Positions 34,480-44,281 of a DNA stretch of 64,000 nucleotides are shown one piece after another. The stretch comes from Paenibacillus sp. MAHUQ-63. GTDB taxonomy: Bacteria > Bacillota > Bacilli > Paenibacillales > NBRC-103111. The notes beneath the pieces were generated by a model. It ran no database searches. It was given only the letters and a program-made list of their open reading frames with translations, and was not told the DNA's origin. Position numbers and translations under genes: made by a program. Positions within the stretch are counted from its first letter, which is position 1; each line of letters opens with the position of its first letter. The DNA is taken from assembly GCF_028765165.1 (NCBI RefSeq), contig NZ_JARADB010000004.1:1-64000 (forward strand), given 5' to 3'.

Positions 34480-36768
34480 ATGACAAAAAAAATTAAGCTG
34501 CGTTCCTTACTTATCGGAGGGTTCTTCACCCTTCTTTTTGTTGTCCTCATAGTGAAAGTCTATTGGATTCAGGTTGTTGACGCATCGTGGTTGCTAGAGA
34601 AGGCCGAGCAGAAATGGGAGACCGACCGGATTATTGCGCCGGTGCGCGGAACGATCATGGACCGGAATGACAAGGTGTTAGCCGTGGAAGGCACGGCTTA
34701 TACGGTCACGCTGAACCCCAAAATGATAGACGGGCTGCAGGTGGCAGACGATATTTCGCGAGGTTTGGCAGATATATTGAAAGAATCCGATGCGACCAAA
34801 CCGGCGCTTGAAACGAAAATACGAGAGTTGGCGACAAGAAAGAAGCCGGATGGCAGCGATTATGCCGTCAATGTCGAGATCCGCAATGAAGGGTGGAAAA
34901 TTGATAAAGAGAAGGCTGACCAAGTTCGCGATTTCATTGCCACGATGCAGACGAGATTGAATAAATCGTCCAAAACGAACATCGGCATAGGCATTATCGA
35001 AGAGAAGAAGCGCTACTATCCTGGCGAGACTTTGGCCGCGCATATTCTGGGCTATACGAACAAAGAAGGCAAGGCGTCGCTCGGCATGGAGCTGAAGCTG
35101 GACGATACGCTGAAAGGCGTGCCCGGTATGCTTAGCTATGAAAAGGACGGCAAAGGGGTGGAATTGCCCGATGCCAAGGTAGATTTCAAGCCTGCGGAAG
35201 ACGGGAAAAATGTTCGTCTAACGATCGACAAGAACATTCAATTTTATTTGGAAAGCGCGCTGGCCAAGGTTACGGAGAAATGGCATCCGAAGAGCTTAAC
35301 CGCGATTGCGGTCGATCCGCAAACGATGGAAATATTGGGGATGGCGAATACGCCGACCTTCAACCCGAACTCATACTGGAACATTAATGACCAAGCCGAT
35401 TTCAAAAATGCCGCTGTAGCTTCGCGGTATGAGCCGGGGTCGACATTCAAGCTGGTTACCCTAGCCGGTGCCGTAGAAGAGGGGGTCTTTAACCCTACCG
35501 AAATGTATCAATCCGGGAAAATCAAGGTAGCGGACCGCGAGCTCCATGACCACAACTATGTGGGCTGGGGGAAAATCTCTTATTTGGAAGGACTAAAGCG
35601 TTCCAGTAACGTGGCCTTCGTTAAACTCGGTTTGGAGAAATTGACAGAACCTAAGTTCCGCGATTATATTACGAGATTCGGTTTCGAGGAGAAGACGAAT
35701 ATCGATATGCCGAACGAGGTGTCCGGGCTCATCGATATGCGGTATAAACCCGAGGTCGCTACGGCGACGTACGGCCAGGGGAAAGTCGTGGTCACGGCAA
35801 TTCAGCAGACAGCCGCCTATGCGGCAATGGCGAACGGCGGGAAGCTGATGTGGCCGCATATCGTGAAGGACATCGTTGATCCGAAAACCGGTAAAACGAT
35901 TGAGTCTTTTGCGCCTAAGGTCGTCAGACAAGTCGTCAGCGAGAAAACGGCGAAGCAAGTTAGCGAATATTTGGAGCAGGTCGTATCGGATCAAGACGTT
36001 GGTACGGGTAAGCTGGCTTTCATGGAAGGTTATAGGGTAGCGGGGAAAACGGGAACGGCGAATATCGTCCGCCCGGGCGAGAAAACGTACTCGACGGATT
36101 CCTGGGTCATTTCCTTCATCGGTTATGCGCCTGTCGAGAATCCGAAGATTCTTGTCACCCTGATCGCGGATCAGCCGGAACTCGGAGGCAATTACCATCT
36201 GGGCGGCCAGGTGCTGGCGCCGGCCTTCAAAGAAATCGTCGGCGAATCTCTGCAATATATGGGCGTAAAATCTAGCAAGCAGGCGCAAATGGTCACGAAG
36301 GCAGCCAATAAGCTGACGGTGCCGAACTTCATGGCGATGACGGCAGAAAGCACTAAAGCTATGGCGAAAGAGAGCGGACTGACTCTGGAAGTGTTTGGTA
36401 AAGGTGAGAAAGTCGTCGATCAATTCCCTAAGCCGGGTACTGAAATCGTCTCGACGCAACGAATATATGTTGCGATGCAAAACGTAAGTGAAATGCCGCT
36501 TCCTAATCTGGTCGGCAGATCCTTGCGAGATGCCGTAGAGGCTTGCTCCTTTTTCAAAGTGAATTGCCAAACGACCGGTGAAGGATACGTATCGGAGCAA
36601 GCGTCGTTGGGTGAAGGAGAAGCGCGAAGCGTAACGCTGCAGTTGAACCCGCTCAATGAGAAAACGGCAGCTGCGGGTGCCGCGAGCGGAGCGACGCCGC
36701 CACCGACGAACAACAGCAAAAATGAAAAAAGCGATGCACAGAAACAAGTAGCCAAAAAGTCGCCTTAA
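34480..36768 (+). CDS. pbpB: Penicillin-binding protein 2B, septal transpeptidase
   Basis: 762 residues. One N-terminal membrane anchor (about 9-29) precedes a dimerisation domain and the transpeptidase: active-site STFK at 321-324, SSN at 375-377 and KTGT at 523-526. Two C-terminal PASTA-like repeats span about 605-715, followed by an Ala/Asn/Lys-rich tail. It cross-links septal peptidoglycan and is the division-specific class B PBP. The ribosome site (GGCAGG) is weak. The final Gln/Lys-rich stretch is longer than in B. subtilis. The division rather than sporulation role is inferred from its place before spoVD. Confidence 0.95.
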   Translation: MTKKIKLRSLLIGGFFTLLFVVLIVKVYWIQVVDASWLLEKAEQKWETDRIIAPVRGTIMDRNDKVLAVEGTAYTVTLNPKMIDGLQVADDISRGLADILKESDATKPALETKIRELATRKKPDGSDYAVNVEIRNEGWKIDKEKADQVRDFIATMQTRLNKSSKTNIGIGIIEEKKRYYPGETLAAHILGYTNKEGKASLGMELKLDDTLKGVPGMLSYEKDGKGVELPDAKVDFKPAEDGKNVRLTIDKNIQFYLESALAKVTEKWHPKSLTAIAVDPQTMEILGMANTPTFNPNSYWNINDQADFKNAAVASRYEPGSTFKLVTLAGAVEEGVFNPTEMYQSGKIKVADRELHDHNYVGWGKISYLEGLKRSSNVAFVKLGLEKLTEPKFRDYITRFGFEEKTNIDMPNEVSGLIDMRYKPEVATATYGQGKVVVTAIQQTAAYAAMANGGKLMWPHIVKDIVDPKTGKTIESFAPKVVRQVVSEKTAKQVSEYLEQVVSDQDVGTGKLAFMEGYRVAGKTGTANIVRPGEKTYSTDSWVISFIGYAPVENPKILVTLIADQPELGGNYHLGGQVLAPAFKEIVGESLQYMGVKSSKQAQMVTKAANKLTVPNFMAMTAESTKAMAKESGLTLEVFGKGEKVVDQFPKPGTEIVSTQRIYVAMQNVSEMPLPNLVGRSLRDAVEACSFFKVNCQTTGEGYVSEQASLGEGEARSVTLQLNPLNEKTAAAGAASGATPPPTNNSKNEKSDAQKQVAKKSP

Positions 36769-36840
36769 AGCTTGCCGTAGAGCCGGAATAGAGCGCCATA
36801 GCGCAGGCAACTGTGAGAGCTTGTTCTAACCCCTGTTTGT

Positions 36841-36880
36841 CCCGAATAGTCATGTTAGGAATGAGACTGACTTATTCGGG
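36841..36880 (+). repeat. Inverted repeat between pbpB and spoVD
   Basis: CCCGAATA-GTCA (36841-36852) pairs with TGAC-TTATTCGGG (36868-36880) with a single bulged base. The hairpin ends immediately before the AAGGGAG ribosome site of spoVD, so it could limit read-through or affect spoVD translation. No T-tail. Confidence 0.5.
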
Positions 36881-36898
36881 AAGGGAGAATGAACGTTC

Positions 36899-38827
36899 AT
36901 GCGAGTTTCTAACGTTACCGTCCGCCGCAGATTGTTCACTGCGCTCATCATTGGCACGATCATCTTCACAGCGCTTATTGTTCGACTCGCCTATGTTCAG
37001 CTTTGGATAGGACAAGAGTTGGCGAATAAAGCGGAGGACAGCTGGCGCAGACAGATTGAATTTGCGCCGAAAAGAGGAGAAATTCAAGATCGCAACGGCA
37101 TTACGCTGACCTACAGTATGAGTACGCCAACGATTGTCGCCATCCCCGTGCAGATTGAAGATCCGCAAAGCACGGCAGCCAAATTGGCGGAAGTGCTTCA
37201 GGGGAATGCAGACGACATTTACAAGCAAATCACGAAGAGAACGTCGCAAGTCGACATTAAGCCGTCGGGACGTAAAATTACGATTGAAAAGGCGCAGGAA
37301 GTCCGCAATCTTCACCTTCCCGGTGTCGTTGTTGCTGAAGACAATAAAAGATATTACCCTTTCGGCAGCTTGGCGGCTCACATTCTTGGCTTCGCCGGAA
37401 TCGACAAGGGTCTGACAGGTATCGAGGCCAAGTACGACTCCCAGTTGACGGGGATTCCCGGCCATATCTCGTACATGACCGATGCGGCAGGCAGAACGCT
37501 CAAGGGGACGACCGACAAATATACAAGCCCCAAAGACGGGCTTAACGTCAAGCTGACGATCGACAGCCACTTGCAGTCGGTCATGGAAAGGGAATTGGAT
37601 CAGGCGATGGTCCAATACCAAGCGCAGAACGTTGTGGCCATCATGATGGATCCGAACAACGGTGAAATATTGGCGATGGGCAGCAGACCGACCTATGAGC
37701 CCGGCAATTACAAAAATTATCCGTCCGAGACTTACAACCGGAATCTGCCGATCTGGAAAACGTACGAGCCAGGTTCGACATTCAAAATTATTACGCTCGC
37801 CGCAGCGCTTGAGGAGAAGAAAGTCGATCTCAAGAACGAGCCGTTCTACGATCCCGGCTTCATCGAAGTCGGAGGAGCCAGATTGCGCTGTTGGAAGCGT
37901 GGCGGGCACGGCAGCGAGACGATGCTGCAAGTCGTTCAGAACTCCTGCAACCCCGGCTTCGTCGTGATGGGTCAGCGGCTTGGCAAAGAGAAGCTGTTCG
38001 ATTATATTTCCAAATTCGGCTTCGGCAAGAAGACCGGCATCGATATGGCCGGCGAAGAGAACGGCATCATGTTCAAGCCTTCGCAGGTCGGACCGGTCGA
38101 GCTGGCGACAACGGCGTTCGGCCAAGGCGTTTCCGTGACGCCGATTCAGCAGATTACGGCGGTTTCCGCAGCGATCAATGGCGGCAAGCTGTTCAAGCCA
38201 TTCTTGGCCAAATCGTTCACGAACCCGGATACGGGAGAGGTCGTAAATAGCGTGGAGCCTGAGCTGGTGCGCAATGTCATCTCCGAAGACACTTCCAAAC
38301 AAGTGCGCGAAGCGCTCGAGAGCGTCGTAGCCTTGGGCACGGGGCGCAACGCGTTTATCGACGGTTACCGGGTCGGCGGGAAGACGGGGACCGCCCAGAA
38401 GGTTGTGAACGGCCGTTACTCGCCGGATGAGCATATCGTTTCGTTCATCGGCTTCGCACCGGCGGATAATCCGAAGGTGATCATTTATGCGGCTGTCGAT
38501 GACCCGAAAGGCATTCAATTCGGTGGTCTGATCGCTGCTCCGCTCGTTAAGAATATGATGGCTGACGCACTTCGCTATATGAAGGTGGAGCCGGACAAAA
38601 ATCAGCTCAATAAAGAATACCGGTACGGCGAAACGCCGGTTGTCGAAGTTCCGGACTTGGTTGGAGCGTCGGTTGATGATATATTAGAAGATCTGAACAT
38701 GAATTTTAAACTGGCCAAATCGGGGAACGGCAAATATGTAATCAGTCAGGCGCCCAAAGCGGGAACGCGGGTCGATCAAGGCTCTACGATTCGCATCTTT
38801 CTATCCGACAATGCGCCGCCGCAATAA
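36899..38827 (+). CDS. spoVD: Stage V sporulation protein D, cortex transpeptidase
   Basis: 642 residues, close to B. subtilis SpoVD (about 646). A single membrane anchor (about 11-34) precedes the class B transpeptidase with STFK at 293-296, SCN at 349-351 and KTGT at 495-498. A single PASTA domain closes the protein (about 570-642). Presence of one PASTA and the position after pbpB fit SpoVD, which makes spore cortex peptidoglycan with the SEDS protein SpoVE. AAGGGAG precedes the ATG. In B. subtilis it has a sigma-E promoter; I did not find a convincing one here. Confidence 0.94.
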   Translation: MRVSNVTVRRRLFTALIIGTIIFTALIVRLAYVQLWIGQELANKAEDSWRRQIEFAPKRGEIQDRNGITLTYSMSTPTIVAIPVQIEDPQSTAAKLAEVLQGNADDIYKQITKRTSQVDIKPSGRKITIEKAQEVRNLHLPGVVVAEDNKRYYPFGSLAAHILGFAGIDKGLTGIEAKYDSQLTGIPGHISYMTDAAGRTLKGTTDKYTSPKDGLNVKLTIDSHLQSVMERELDQAMVQYQAQNVVAIMMDPNNGEILAMGSRPTYEPGNYKNYPSETYNRNLPIWKTYEPGSTFKIITLAAALEEKKVDLKNEPFYDPGFIEVGGARLRCWKRGGHGSETMLQVVQNSCNPGFVVMGQRLGKEKLFDYISKFGFGKKTGIDMAGEENGIMFKPSQVGPVELATTAFGQGVSVTPIQQITAVSAAINGGKLFKPFLAKSFTNPDTGEVVNSVEPELVRNVISEDTSKQVREALESVVALGTGRNAFIDGYRVGGKTGTAQKVVNGRYSPDEHIVSFIGFAPADNPKVIIYAAVDDPKGIQFGGLIAAPLVKNMMADALRYMKVEPDKNQLNKEYRYGETPVVEVPDLVGASVDDILEDLNMNFKLAKSGNGKYVISQAPKAGTRVDQGSTIRIFLSDNAPPQ

Positions 38828-38927
38828 GCCTCGCCAAAAAGATTTTGGCAAGTAAGACATGTTTTGCTTTTCCATATGCATAAAATTGTCCATAATAGTT
38901 AGGAAAAACGTTAAGGAGAGGTTGCTC

Positions 38928-40418
38928 ATGAAACTGCAGGAGCTTGCTTCGGTACTCCTCATTACCTATATACACGGCAATGCGGACACGGAAATTACGG
39001 GGATTGAAGCAGACTCTCGTAAAATAAAACCGGGGAATCTGTTCCTTTGCATCCCCGGACTGACCGTTGACGGTCATGATTATGCCCCAAAAGCGATTGC
39101 GCTTGGGGCTTCTGCTCTTGTTACGGAAAGGGTGCTCGATCTGCCCGTGCCGCAGCTTGTCGTGAAAGACGCCAGATATGCGATGGCAGCCTTGGCGGCG
39201 CATTTCTACGGCTACCCCAGCCAACAAATGAAAATGATCGGCGTGACGGGAACGAACGGCAAAACGACGACGACCTATTTATTAGATAAAATCATTTCGG
39301 ACCAGGGCTTCAAGACGGGTTTGATGGGAAATATTCATATTAAAATCGGCGAGCAGTATGAAGAAAATAAAGCGACCAATACGCAGGAATCTTTGGAGCT
39401 GCAGCGGATCCTGCGGAAAATGGCGGACGCTCAGGTCGATTATTGCGTCATGGAAACATCTTCCCACGGATTGGAAATGGGCCGGGTCAAGGGGATTCAT
39501 TTCCGCTCGGGCATATTTACCAATTTGACGCAGGATCATCTGGACTATCATCAAACGATGGAAAACTATGCGGCAGCCAAAGGTCTCTTGTTCTCGCGGC
39601 TTGGGAACGAATTCTCCGGCGATCCGCAAGAGCGTCAATACGCCGTTCTGAACGCGGACGACGCCGCATCGGAGCTGTTCGGCCGATTGACGGCGGCGCA
39701 GGTTATTACATATGGCATTGAACAGCCTTGCGACGTACGGGCCACGAACATTCGCATTACGGCCAAAGGGACGTCGTTCCAGCTTGTCTCCTTTGCGGGG
39801 AATGCCGAGTTCCAGATGAAGCTTGTCGGGAAATTCAATGTCTATAACGCTCTGGGAGCGATCTCGGCTGCGCTGGCGGAAGGGTTCCCGCTGGAGGCAA
39901 TCAAGCGTTCCTTGGAGAGCATTGCCGTCGTGGACGGACGCATGGAGGTGGTCGACGAAGGCCAGGATTACTTGGTCTTGGTGGATTACGCCCATACGCC
40001 GGACGGGTTGGAGAACGCGCTGTCCACCGTGCGCGAATTCGCCGAAGGACGGGTTGTGACGGTGTTCGGCTGCGGCGGCGATCGCGACAAGACGAAGCGT
40101 CCGTTGATGGGCAAGGTGACGGCGTCCTATAGCGACTATTTATATGTGACATCGGACAATCCGCGAACCGAGGACCCGGAAGCTATTCTTCGGGACATCG
40201 TTCCCGGCTTGCAAGAGGCGAATTACCCGGATAACCGGTACGAATTAATTGCCGATCGCAAAAAAGCGATACAAAAGGCTATTGAAGGGGCAGGCCCCAA
40301 GGATGTAATATTGATAGCGGGAAAAGGCCACGAAACGTATCAGGATATCATGGGAGTCAAGCATGATTTCGACGATCGTTTGGTGGCCAAGGCTGCGATA
40401 AAGGGGAGAACACGATGA
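38928..40418 (+). CDS. murE: UDP-MurNAc-tripeptide synthetase (meso-DAP ligase)
   Basis: 496 residues from the ATG at 38928 after AAGGAGAGG; the frame extends 23 codons upstream without a ribosome site. The ATP loop is GTNGKTT at 108-114. The DNPR motif at about residue 410, which reads the carboxyl and amino groups of meso-diaminopimelate, indicates a DAP rather than lysine enzyme. The C-terminal GKGHETYQ is also typical. A hairpin (GCCAAAA-AGA-TTTTGGC, 38833-38849) lies in the gap after spoVD. The stop overlaps murF by four bases. Confidence 0.97.
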   Translation: MKLQELASVLLITYIHGNADTEITGIEADSRKIKPGNLFLCIPGLTVDGHDYAPKAIALGASALVTERVLDLPVPQLVVKDARYAMAALAAHFYGYPSQQMKMIGVTGTNGKTTTTYLLDKIISDQGFKTGLMGNIHIKIGEQYEENKATNTQESLELQRILRKMADAQVDYCVMETSSHGLEMGRVKGIHFRSGIFTNLTQDHLDYHQTMENYAAAKGLLFSRLGNEFSGDPQERQYAVLNADDAASELFGRLTAAQVITYGIEQPCDVRATNIRITAKGTSFQLVSFAGNAEFQMKLVGKFNVYNALGAISAALAEGFPLEAIKRSLESIAVVDGRMEVVDEGQDYLVLVDYAHTPDGLENALSTVREFAEGRVVTVFGCGGDRDKTKRPLMGKVTASYSDYLYVTSDNPRTEDPEAILRDIVPGLQEANYPDNRYELIADRKKAIQKAIEGAGPKDVILIAGKGHETYQDIMGVKHDFDDRLVAKAAIKGRTR

Positions 40419-41803
40419 TTCGGCGCACATTACAGCAGATCGCAGACATGTTGGGGAGTGAATGTTCAGGCATAACAGACGGAGGTGCAGTGAGTATCGC
40501 CGGCATTTCTACGGATACCCGGACGATACCTGCAGGCAGTCTGTTCGTCCCGCTGATCGGGGAGAAATTTGACGGGCATACCTACGCGGAAGAAGCTTAC
40601 CATAAAGGGGCGGCGGCCGTGCTCTGGCAGGAAAACCGTGGCGATGCGCCGGCCGGCGTGCCGCACATTCTGGTCAAAGACAGCCTCACGGCTTTGCAGC
40701 AATTGGCGAAGGCCTATCGCCAGGAGCTGCCCGTACGCATTATCGGGATTACGGGCAGTAACGGGAAAACGACGACGAAAGATTTGGTTGCCGCCGTTCT
40801 GGGTAGTACGTATAAGGTGCACAAGACGAAAGGCAACCTCAATAATCATATCGGCCTGCCGCTGACGCTGCTGCAGCTGGAAGAGACGACGGAATTCGCC
40901 GTTGTCGAAATGGGCATGAGCGGACGCGGCGAGATCGAGCTGCTCAGCAAATTGGCCGAGCCGGATGCCGCCATCATCACGATGATCGGCGAGTCGCATA
41001 TGCTCCAGCTCGGATCGCGCGAGGAAATCGCCCGAGCGAAGGTGGAGATCGTCAGCGGCATGCCGAGCGGCAGTCTGCTCGTGTACAACGGTGACGAGCC
41101 GCTTATCGAGCAGGCGCTGAGCGAAATCAGCCTGCCGGAAGGACTGCGCAGGCTCCGCTTCGGTCAAGGACAGGAGCTCGCGAAGTTTCCAATCAGCATC
41201 CGGATGGATGCGGACGGCGCGCACTTCCATATCAATACTCCGGGCTATCCGGAATTGTACATTCCCTTGCTCGGCACGCATAACGTCATCAATGCGTTAG
41301 CGGCCATCGCGATCGGCGAAGCCTTCGGCGTTCAGCCGGAAGCCCTTGCAGCGGGGCTTCGCTCGCTGCAAATGACCAGCATGCGCATCGAGAAGCTAAC
41401 GGCAGCCTCCGGGCTGACCGTGCTCAACGATGCGTACAACGCCAGCCCGGCATCGATGCGGGCTGCGATCCTGTTGACCGAGCAGCTGGGCGGCTTCGGT
41501 CGGAAGTTCCTCGTGCTCGGCGACATGCTGGAGCTTGGCGAGCACGAAGAGCGGTTCCATCGCGAGATCGGCGCGATGCTGTCCCCGGAACGTGCGGACT
41601 ACGTCTTCACGTTCGGCCGGTTGGGCCGCTTCATTGCCGAGGAAGCGGCGGGGCGGTTTCCGAAGGAGCGCGTACGCGCCTTCGACGACAAAGAGCAGCT
41701 TGCAGGCGAGCTCGCTGCTGTGGCGCAGCCGGACGATCTCGTGCTCGTGAAGGGCTCGCGGGGCATGCGGCTGGAGCAAGTAGTGAACGCCTTGCTGGCC
41801 TAA
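40415..41803 (+). CDS. murF: UDP-MurNAc-tripeptide--D-alanyl-D-alanine ligase
   Basis: 462 residues. The ATP-binding loop is GITGSNGKTTTKDL near residue 112-125; the central domain has NLNNHIGLPLTLL and EMGMSGRGEIELLS, and the C-terminal domain has DAYNASPASMRAAI and VLGDMLELGEHE. It adds D-Ala-D-Ala to form the pentapeptide. The ATGA overlap with murE indicates coupling. Its presence inside the dcw cluster differs from B. subtilis, where murF is elsewhere, and is common in other Firmicutes. Third-position GC is noticeably high in the second half. Confidence 0.97.
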   Translation: MIRRTLQQIADMLGSECSGITDGGAVSIAGISTDTRTIPAGSLFVPLIGEKFDGHTYAEEAYHKGAAAVLWQENRGDAPAGVPHILVKDSLTALQQLAKAYRQELPVRIIGITGSNGKTTTKDLVAAVLGSTYKVHKTKGNLNNHIGLPLTLLQLEETTEFAVVEMGMSGRGEIELLSKLAEPDAAIITMIGESHMLQLGSREEIARAKVEIVSGMPSGSLLVYNGDEPLIEQALSEISLPEGLRRLRFGQGQELAKFPISIRMDADGAHFHINTPGYPELYIPLLGTHNVINALAAIAIGEAFGVQPEALAAGLRSLQMTSMRIEKLTAASGLTVLNDAYNASPASMRAAILLTEQLGGFGRKFLVLGDMLELGEHEERFHREIGAMLSPERADYVFTFGRLGRFIAEEAAGRFPKERVRAFDDKEQLAGELAAVAQPDDLVLVKGSRGMRLEQVVNALLA

Positions 41804-41875
41804 CCGCCGGCTCATTATCAATTATGAATCAGTAGATCGTTTTCGCATGGCGTTAACGAGCAGGGGGAACCAAAC

Positions 41876-42835
41876 GTGGAGAACGCAATTTTATTAACGA
41901 TGGGCGTTGCATTCGTGCTCGCCTTGATTATGGGGCCGCTGTTTATTCCGATTTTGCGGCGGATGAAATTTGGCCAGCAAATTCGCGAGGACGGCCCGCA
42001 AGCGCATTTGAAAAAGCAAGGGACACCGACAATGGGCGGCGTCATTATTTTATTGGCGCTCGCGCTGGCGACGCTTCGTTTTGCCGATAAAAATACGGAT
42101 TTGCTCATCTTGCTGATCGCGTCGCTTGGGTATGGTCTCGTCGGCTTTCTGGACGATTACATCAAAATCATTTTCAAACGCTCGCTAGGCCTTACGGCGA
42201 AGCAGAAGCTGTTCGGGCAGCTGCTCATCTCGGCGATCGTGTGCTATCTCCTGGTCATGCAAGGGCATAGCACGGACTTATATATTCCGTTTGTAGAGTT
42301 TCATTTCAATCCGGGCTGGCTGTATTTCCCGCTGATGGCGATTCTCATGCTGGGCGCATCCAACGCGGTGAACTTCACCGACGGGCTTGACGGCTTGCTG
42401 GCCGGGACAAGTGCAATCGCATTCGGCGCATATACGGTAATCGCAATGAATAATACGCAGCCGGAGGCCGCGATTTTCTCGGCGGCCATGGTTGGCGCTG
42501 TGCTTGGCTTTCTTGTGTTCAATGCGCATCCGGCCAAAGTATTCATGGGAGACACCGGGTCGCTCGGTATCGGCGGCGGGCTTGTCGCCGTGGCGATTTT
42601 GACGAAAGCGGAGCTTCTGCTGGCGATCGTTGGCGGCGTGTTCCTCGTCGAAATTTTGTCCGTTGTCATCCAGGTCGTTTCTTTCAAGACTAGAGGCAAG
42701 CGGGTGTTCAAAATGAGTCCGATCCATCACCATTTCGAGCTGGTCGGATGGTCGGAGTGGCGTGTCGTAATTACATTCTGGGTCGCAGGTCTCGTACTTG
42801 CCGCGCTCGGACTATATATGAATGAGGTGTTGTAG
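41876..42835 (+). CDS. mraY: Phospho-MurNAc-pentapeptide transferase MraY
   Basis: 319 residues from a GTG after AGGGGGA. About ten membrane helices carry the family's cytosolic motifs: [10 protein letters not shown], the Asp pair in [27 protein letters not shown] and the closing [17 protein letters not shown]. It transfers phospho-MurNAc-pentapeptide to undecaprenyl phosphate, making lipid I. The stop lies three bases before murD. Confidence 0.98.
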   Translation: MENAILLTMGVAFVLALIMGPLFIPILRRMKFGQQIREDGPQAHLKKQGTPTMGGVIILLALALATLRFADKNTDLLILLIASLGYGLVGFLDDYIKIIFKRSLGLTAKQKLFGQLLISAIVCYLLVMQGHSTDLYIPFVEFHFNPGWLYFPLMAILMLGASNAVNFTDGLDGLLAGTSAIAFGAYTVIAMNNTQPEAAIFSAAMVGAVLGFLVFNAHPAKVFMGDTGSLGIGGGLVAVAILTKAELLLAIVGGVFLVEILSVVIQVVSFKTRGKRVFKMSPIHHHFELVGWSEWRVVITFWVAGLVLAALGLYMNEVL

Positions 42836-42838
42836 AAC

Positions 42839-44233
42839 ATGAGGCATCCGCGGGAATATCGTGGACTTGAAGTGGTTGTTCTGGGCTTGGCTCGCAGCGG
42901 CGTCGCTGCGGCTAAGCTTTTTCATCAAAAAGGAGCCCTTGTCACTGTCAATGACAAAAAAGAGCGGAGCGCATGCCCTGAGGCCGACGAACTGGAGGCC
43001 CTGGGTATTTCTGTTGTCTGCGGGCATCATCCGGAGTCCCTGGTGCACGAAGGGGTTTCGCTTGTCGTGAAGAATCCGGGCATTCCTTACACGGTTGAGC
43101 CGGTCCGCAAAGCATTGGAGCTCGGTGTCGAGGTTGTGACCGAGGTCGAAGTGGCTTATCAGTTCTGTGAAGCGCCGATTATCGGCATTACCGGATCGAA
43201 CGGCAAAACGACGACGACGACGCTGATCGGATTAATGCTGGATGCAGCAGGCTTGTCTCCGGTGGTCGCCGGCAACATCGGACGTGCGCTGACCGAAGCG
43301 GCTCCCGAAGTGACGAAGGAGAATTGGATGGTTGTGGAGCTGAGCTCCTTCCAGCTCAAAGGAACGACTTCGTTCCGTCCGAGAATTGGAATGCTGCTGA
43401 ATGTGTATGAAACTCATCTGGACTATCACGGTTCGATGGATGACTATATTGCCTCCAAAGCGAAGATTTTCGCCAATCAAACGGCGGAAGATACGGCCGT
43501 GCTGAATTGGGATCATCCGGTTTGCCGGGCGCTGATGCCGTCGCTGCAAGCGAAGCTGTTCCCGTTCTCGATGAAGGAAGCGCTGGATTACGGGGTTTAT
43601 TTCGAGCAGGGCTCGGAGAACCTCGTTTATGCGAATGGGCAGGGCGAGGTCGTGACCATTATGCCGGCCAACGAAATGGGGATTCCGGGCAGTTTCAACC
43701 TGGAGAATGCTTTGGCAGCGGCTGCAGCCGCCCTGACAGTAGGCGTACAGCCTCAGACGATCGCCGAGGCGCTAAGAAGCTTCCATGGCGTAGAACACCG
43801 TCTGGAGCTCGTGAGAGAGCTGGATGGCGTGACCTTCTACAATAACTCCAAAGCCACGAACGCTGCGGCAACTATCAAGTCGATTGAAGTGTTCGAAGGG
43901 AAGCTCGTTCTGATTGCCGGCGGCCTTGACCGCGGTTCCGATTATATGGAGCTGCTTCCGACGTTCCGCGACCGGGTTAAAGGTGTCGTAACGCTGGGGC
44001 AGTCGAAGGAGAAAATTAATCATATTGCCGAGCTGGCAGGGATTAGCCGCATTCAAACCGTCGATACTGCTAAGGATGCAGCGGATGCGGTGGCTCAAGC
44101 CGTGCAGCTTGCCTGGCAGATGAGCGAACCCGGGGATATCGTCCTGCTTTCACCTGCTTGCGCAAGTTGGGATATGTTCCCCTCCTATGAGGAGAGGGGA
44201 CGCATGTTTAAGGAGTCCGTGCATAACCTTTAA
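42839..44233 (+). CDS. murD: UDP-MurNAc-L-alanine--D-glutamate ligase
   Basis: 464 residues. N-terminal Rossmann loop VVLGLARSGVAAAKL, ATP loop GITGSNGKTTTTTL, then NVYETHLDYHGSMDDYIASK and the C-terminal NNSKATNAAATIKS and LLSPACASWDMFPSYEERG. It adds D-glutamate to UDP-MurNAc-L-Ala. The ribosome site must lie inside the end of mraY (AATGAGGTG), so it is coupled to it. Confidence 0.98.
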   Translation: MRHPREYRGLEVVVLGLARSGVAAAKLFHQKGALVTVNDKKERSACPEADELEALGISVVCGHHPESLVHEGVSLVVKNPGIPYTVEPVRKALELGVEVVTEVEVAYQFCEAPIIGITGSNGKTTTTTLIGLMLDAAGLSPVVAGNIGRALTEAAPEVTKENWMVVELSSFQLKGTTSFRPRIGMLLNVYETHLDYHGSMDDYIASKAKIFANQTAEDTAVLNWDHPVCRALMPSLQAKLFPFSMKEALDYGVYFEQGSENLVYANGQGEVVTIMPANEMGIPGSFNLENALAAAAAALTVGVQPQTIAEALRSFHGVEHRLELVRELDGVTFYNNSKATNAAATIKSIEVFEGKLVLIAGGLDRGSDYMELLPTFRDRVKGVVTLGQSKEKINHIAELAGISRIQTVDTAKDAADAVAQAVQLAWQMSEPGDIVLLSPACASWDMFPSYEERGRMFKESVHNL

Positions 44234-44240
44234 ATAGGGC

Positions 44241-44249
44241 TTATCCACA
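44241..44249 (+). promoter_or_regulatory. Consensus DnaA box between murD and spoVE
   Basis: TTATCCACA, the exact DnaA nonamer, lies in the 48-base gap. About one chance match per 128 kb is expected, so function is uncertain. Confidence 0.3.
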
Positions 44250-44281
44250 TTTGGCCCAGAACACATAAAGAGGTGTCTGTT

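Noticed and set aside
36872-38518. Open frame of 548 codons on the minus strand
   Set aside because: It is entirely antisense to spoVD, which has a complete set of transpeptidase motifs. Long antisense frames are common in GC-rich codon contexts.
44241-44249. Replication origin suggested by a perfect DnaA box
   Set aside because: A single box is not an origin; no box cluster, AT-rich unwinding element, dnaA or dnaN lies near.
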